Of a stretch of 6,131 nt of DNA, positions 5,539 to 6,131 are shown in pieces; within the stretch, counting starts at the first letter, position 1; each line of letters starts with the position of its first letter. This DNA is from Deltaproteobacteria bacterium (lineage in GTDB: Bacteria > Desulfobacterota > Desulfobacteria > Desulfobacterales > UBA11574). Where the stretch lies: assembly GCA_019314155.1 (NCBI GenBank), contig JAFCZV010000294.1:1-6131 (forward strand), written 5' to 3'. A program made the position numbers and the translations under genes. The notes under the pieces were generated by a model that searched no databases, had not been told where the DNA came from, and saw nothing but the letters and a program-made list of their open reading frames with translations.

Positions 5539-6131
5539 TCAGAAAGACATCTTAGGAATATCCCACTGCTTGAGCTCTTCAAGCATATCGTAATCTGTGG
5601 TATCACATTTAATCGGGGTTATGGTAATAAAATTGTCGTCCAGGGCCGCACAATCGATATCAGGATTGTCAGACGCCATTTGCGCATCGTGTCCGTGCCA
5701 GTAATATGTGCGGTTACGGGGATCGATCCTTTTTTCGACATACTCTTTGTACAGGGCGGTTCCCTGCCGGCTTATCCGAATACCCGCGACCTTGTTCATT
5801 GGCATATCCGGTACGTTTACGTTAAGAAAGGTTCCAAAAGGGAGCCCTTTTTTGTAGACGTGCTCTGCAAGGGTTCGCGTAAACGACGCAGCGCAATCAT
5901 AGGCGTCATCGGTGCGTCCGTGTATGGACACCGCAATTGCAGGGACTTTGTATAAAGCCGCCTCTTTAGCGGCGGCAACCGTTCCGGAATAGTTGATGTT
6001 GACCCCCACATTGGCACCCGGGTTGATCCCGGATATCAACATATCCGGTTTTTCGTCGAGGATCTCCATGAGACCGATCTTGACACAATCCACCGGAGTT
6101 CCTTCGACGGCATATCCCATGCCGCCGCTGT
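5539..6131 (-). CDS. surE: SurE 5'/3'-nucleotidase (survival protein E), 5' end outside the window
   Basis: SurE is a divalent-metal nucleoside 5'/3'-monophosphate phosphatase, linked in other bacteria to stationary-phase survival. The window holds the last ~196 residues. They include G.AVEGTPVDCV, the SGINPGANVG segment with the metal-site Asn, and YSGTVAAAKEA, all hallmarks of the family, plus the C-terminal ITITPIKCDTTDYDMLEEL. The N-terminal catalytic Asp pair (the NDDG motif) and metal-site Ser should lie in the missing part, roughly 60-70 residues beyond the edge. The frame stays open to base 6131, so the Met at 6120 is internal and not the start. The stop at 5539 is followed by the yhaM-like gene. 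surE is often clustered with pcm or nlpD; here its downstream neighbour is an exoribonuclease. Confidence 0.95.
   Translation of the reverse strand, partial: SGGMGYAVEGTPVDCVKIGLMEILDEKPDMLISGINPGANVGVNINYSGTVAAAKEAALYKVPAIAVSIHGRTDDAYDCAASFTRTLAEHVYKKGLPFGTFLNVNVPDMPMNKVAGIRISRQGTALYKEYVEKRIDPRNRTYYWHGHDAQMASDNPDIDCAALDDNFITITPIKCDTTDYDMLEELKQWDIPKMSF

Noticed and set aside
5817..6017. Second minus-strand open frame within surE
   Set aside because: It is an out-of-frame shadow of surE, whose own frame carries the conserved motifs.

Overview
The window looks like part of a bacterial chromosome of about 50% GC. Every convincing gene lies on the minus strand, so transcription runs from high to low coordinates. 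I tentatively place it in the sulfate-reducing 'Deltaproteobacteria' (Desulfobacterota, for example Desulfobacterales). This rests on general gene content and the style of the intergenic repeats; no marker gene proves it.

Layout in transcription order: (1) the 3' two-thirds of surE (nucleotidase), cut by the window edge; (2) a YhaM-type OB-fold/HD-domain 3'-5' exoribonuclease; (3) a repeat-filled spacer of 219 bp; (4) tmk, thymidylate kinase; (5) a repeat-filled spacer and leader of 368 bp; (6) a 760-aa fusion of a CysM/CysK-type cysteine synthase (residues 1-300) to a cysteinyl-tRNA synthetase-like protein (residues 301-760); (7) a 331-aa protein of unknown function that starts 6 nt after the fusion gene ends; (8) possibly the first few codons of another gene at the window edge.

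Two things stand out. First, the synthetase half of the fusion keeps the zinc- and cysteine-binding residues of CysRS but has lost the ATP-handling signatures: HIGH is HLGE, KMSKS is KVDEQ, and the GGG before the zinc histidine is TSS. It therefore looks like a cysteine-binding pseudo-synthetase attached to the enzyme that makes cysteine, and it is translationally coupled to an unknown partner. The junction still looks like an old gene boundary, with an AAGGA followed by ATC where CysRS would have its ATG. Second, tmk sits between two spacers built from the same 10-bp-periodic TAAAGTG-type arms in mirror order (long arm, GC-rich tandem core, short arm, tmk, short arm, core, long arm). The long arms form a near-perfect inverted repeat around the gene, and one of them supplies the last codons and stop of the YhaM gene.

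Functionally, surE, yhaM and tmk are nucleotide/RNA housekeeping genes, and the last two genes form a small cysteine-related operon. No tRNA, rRNA, CRISPR array, transposase or phage gene is visible.
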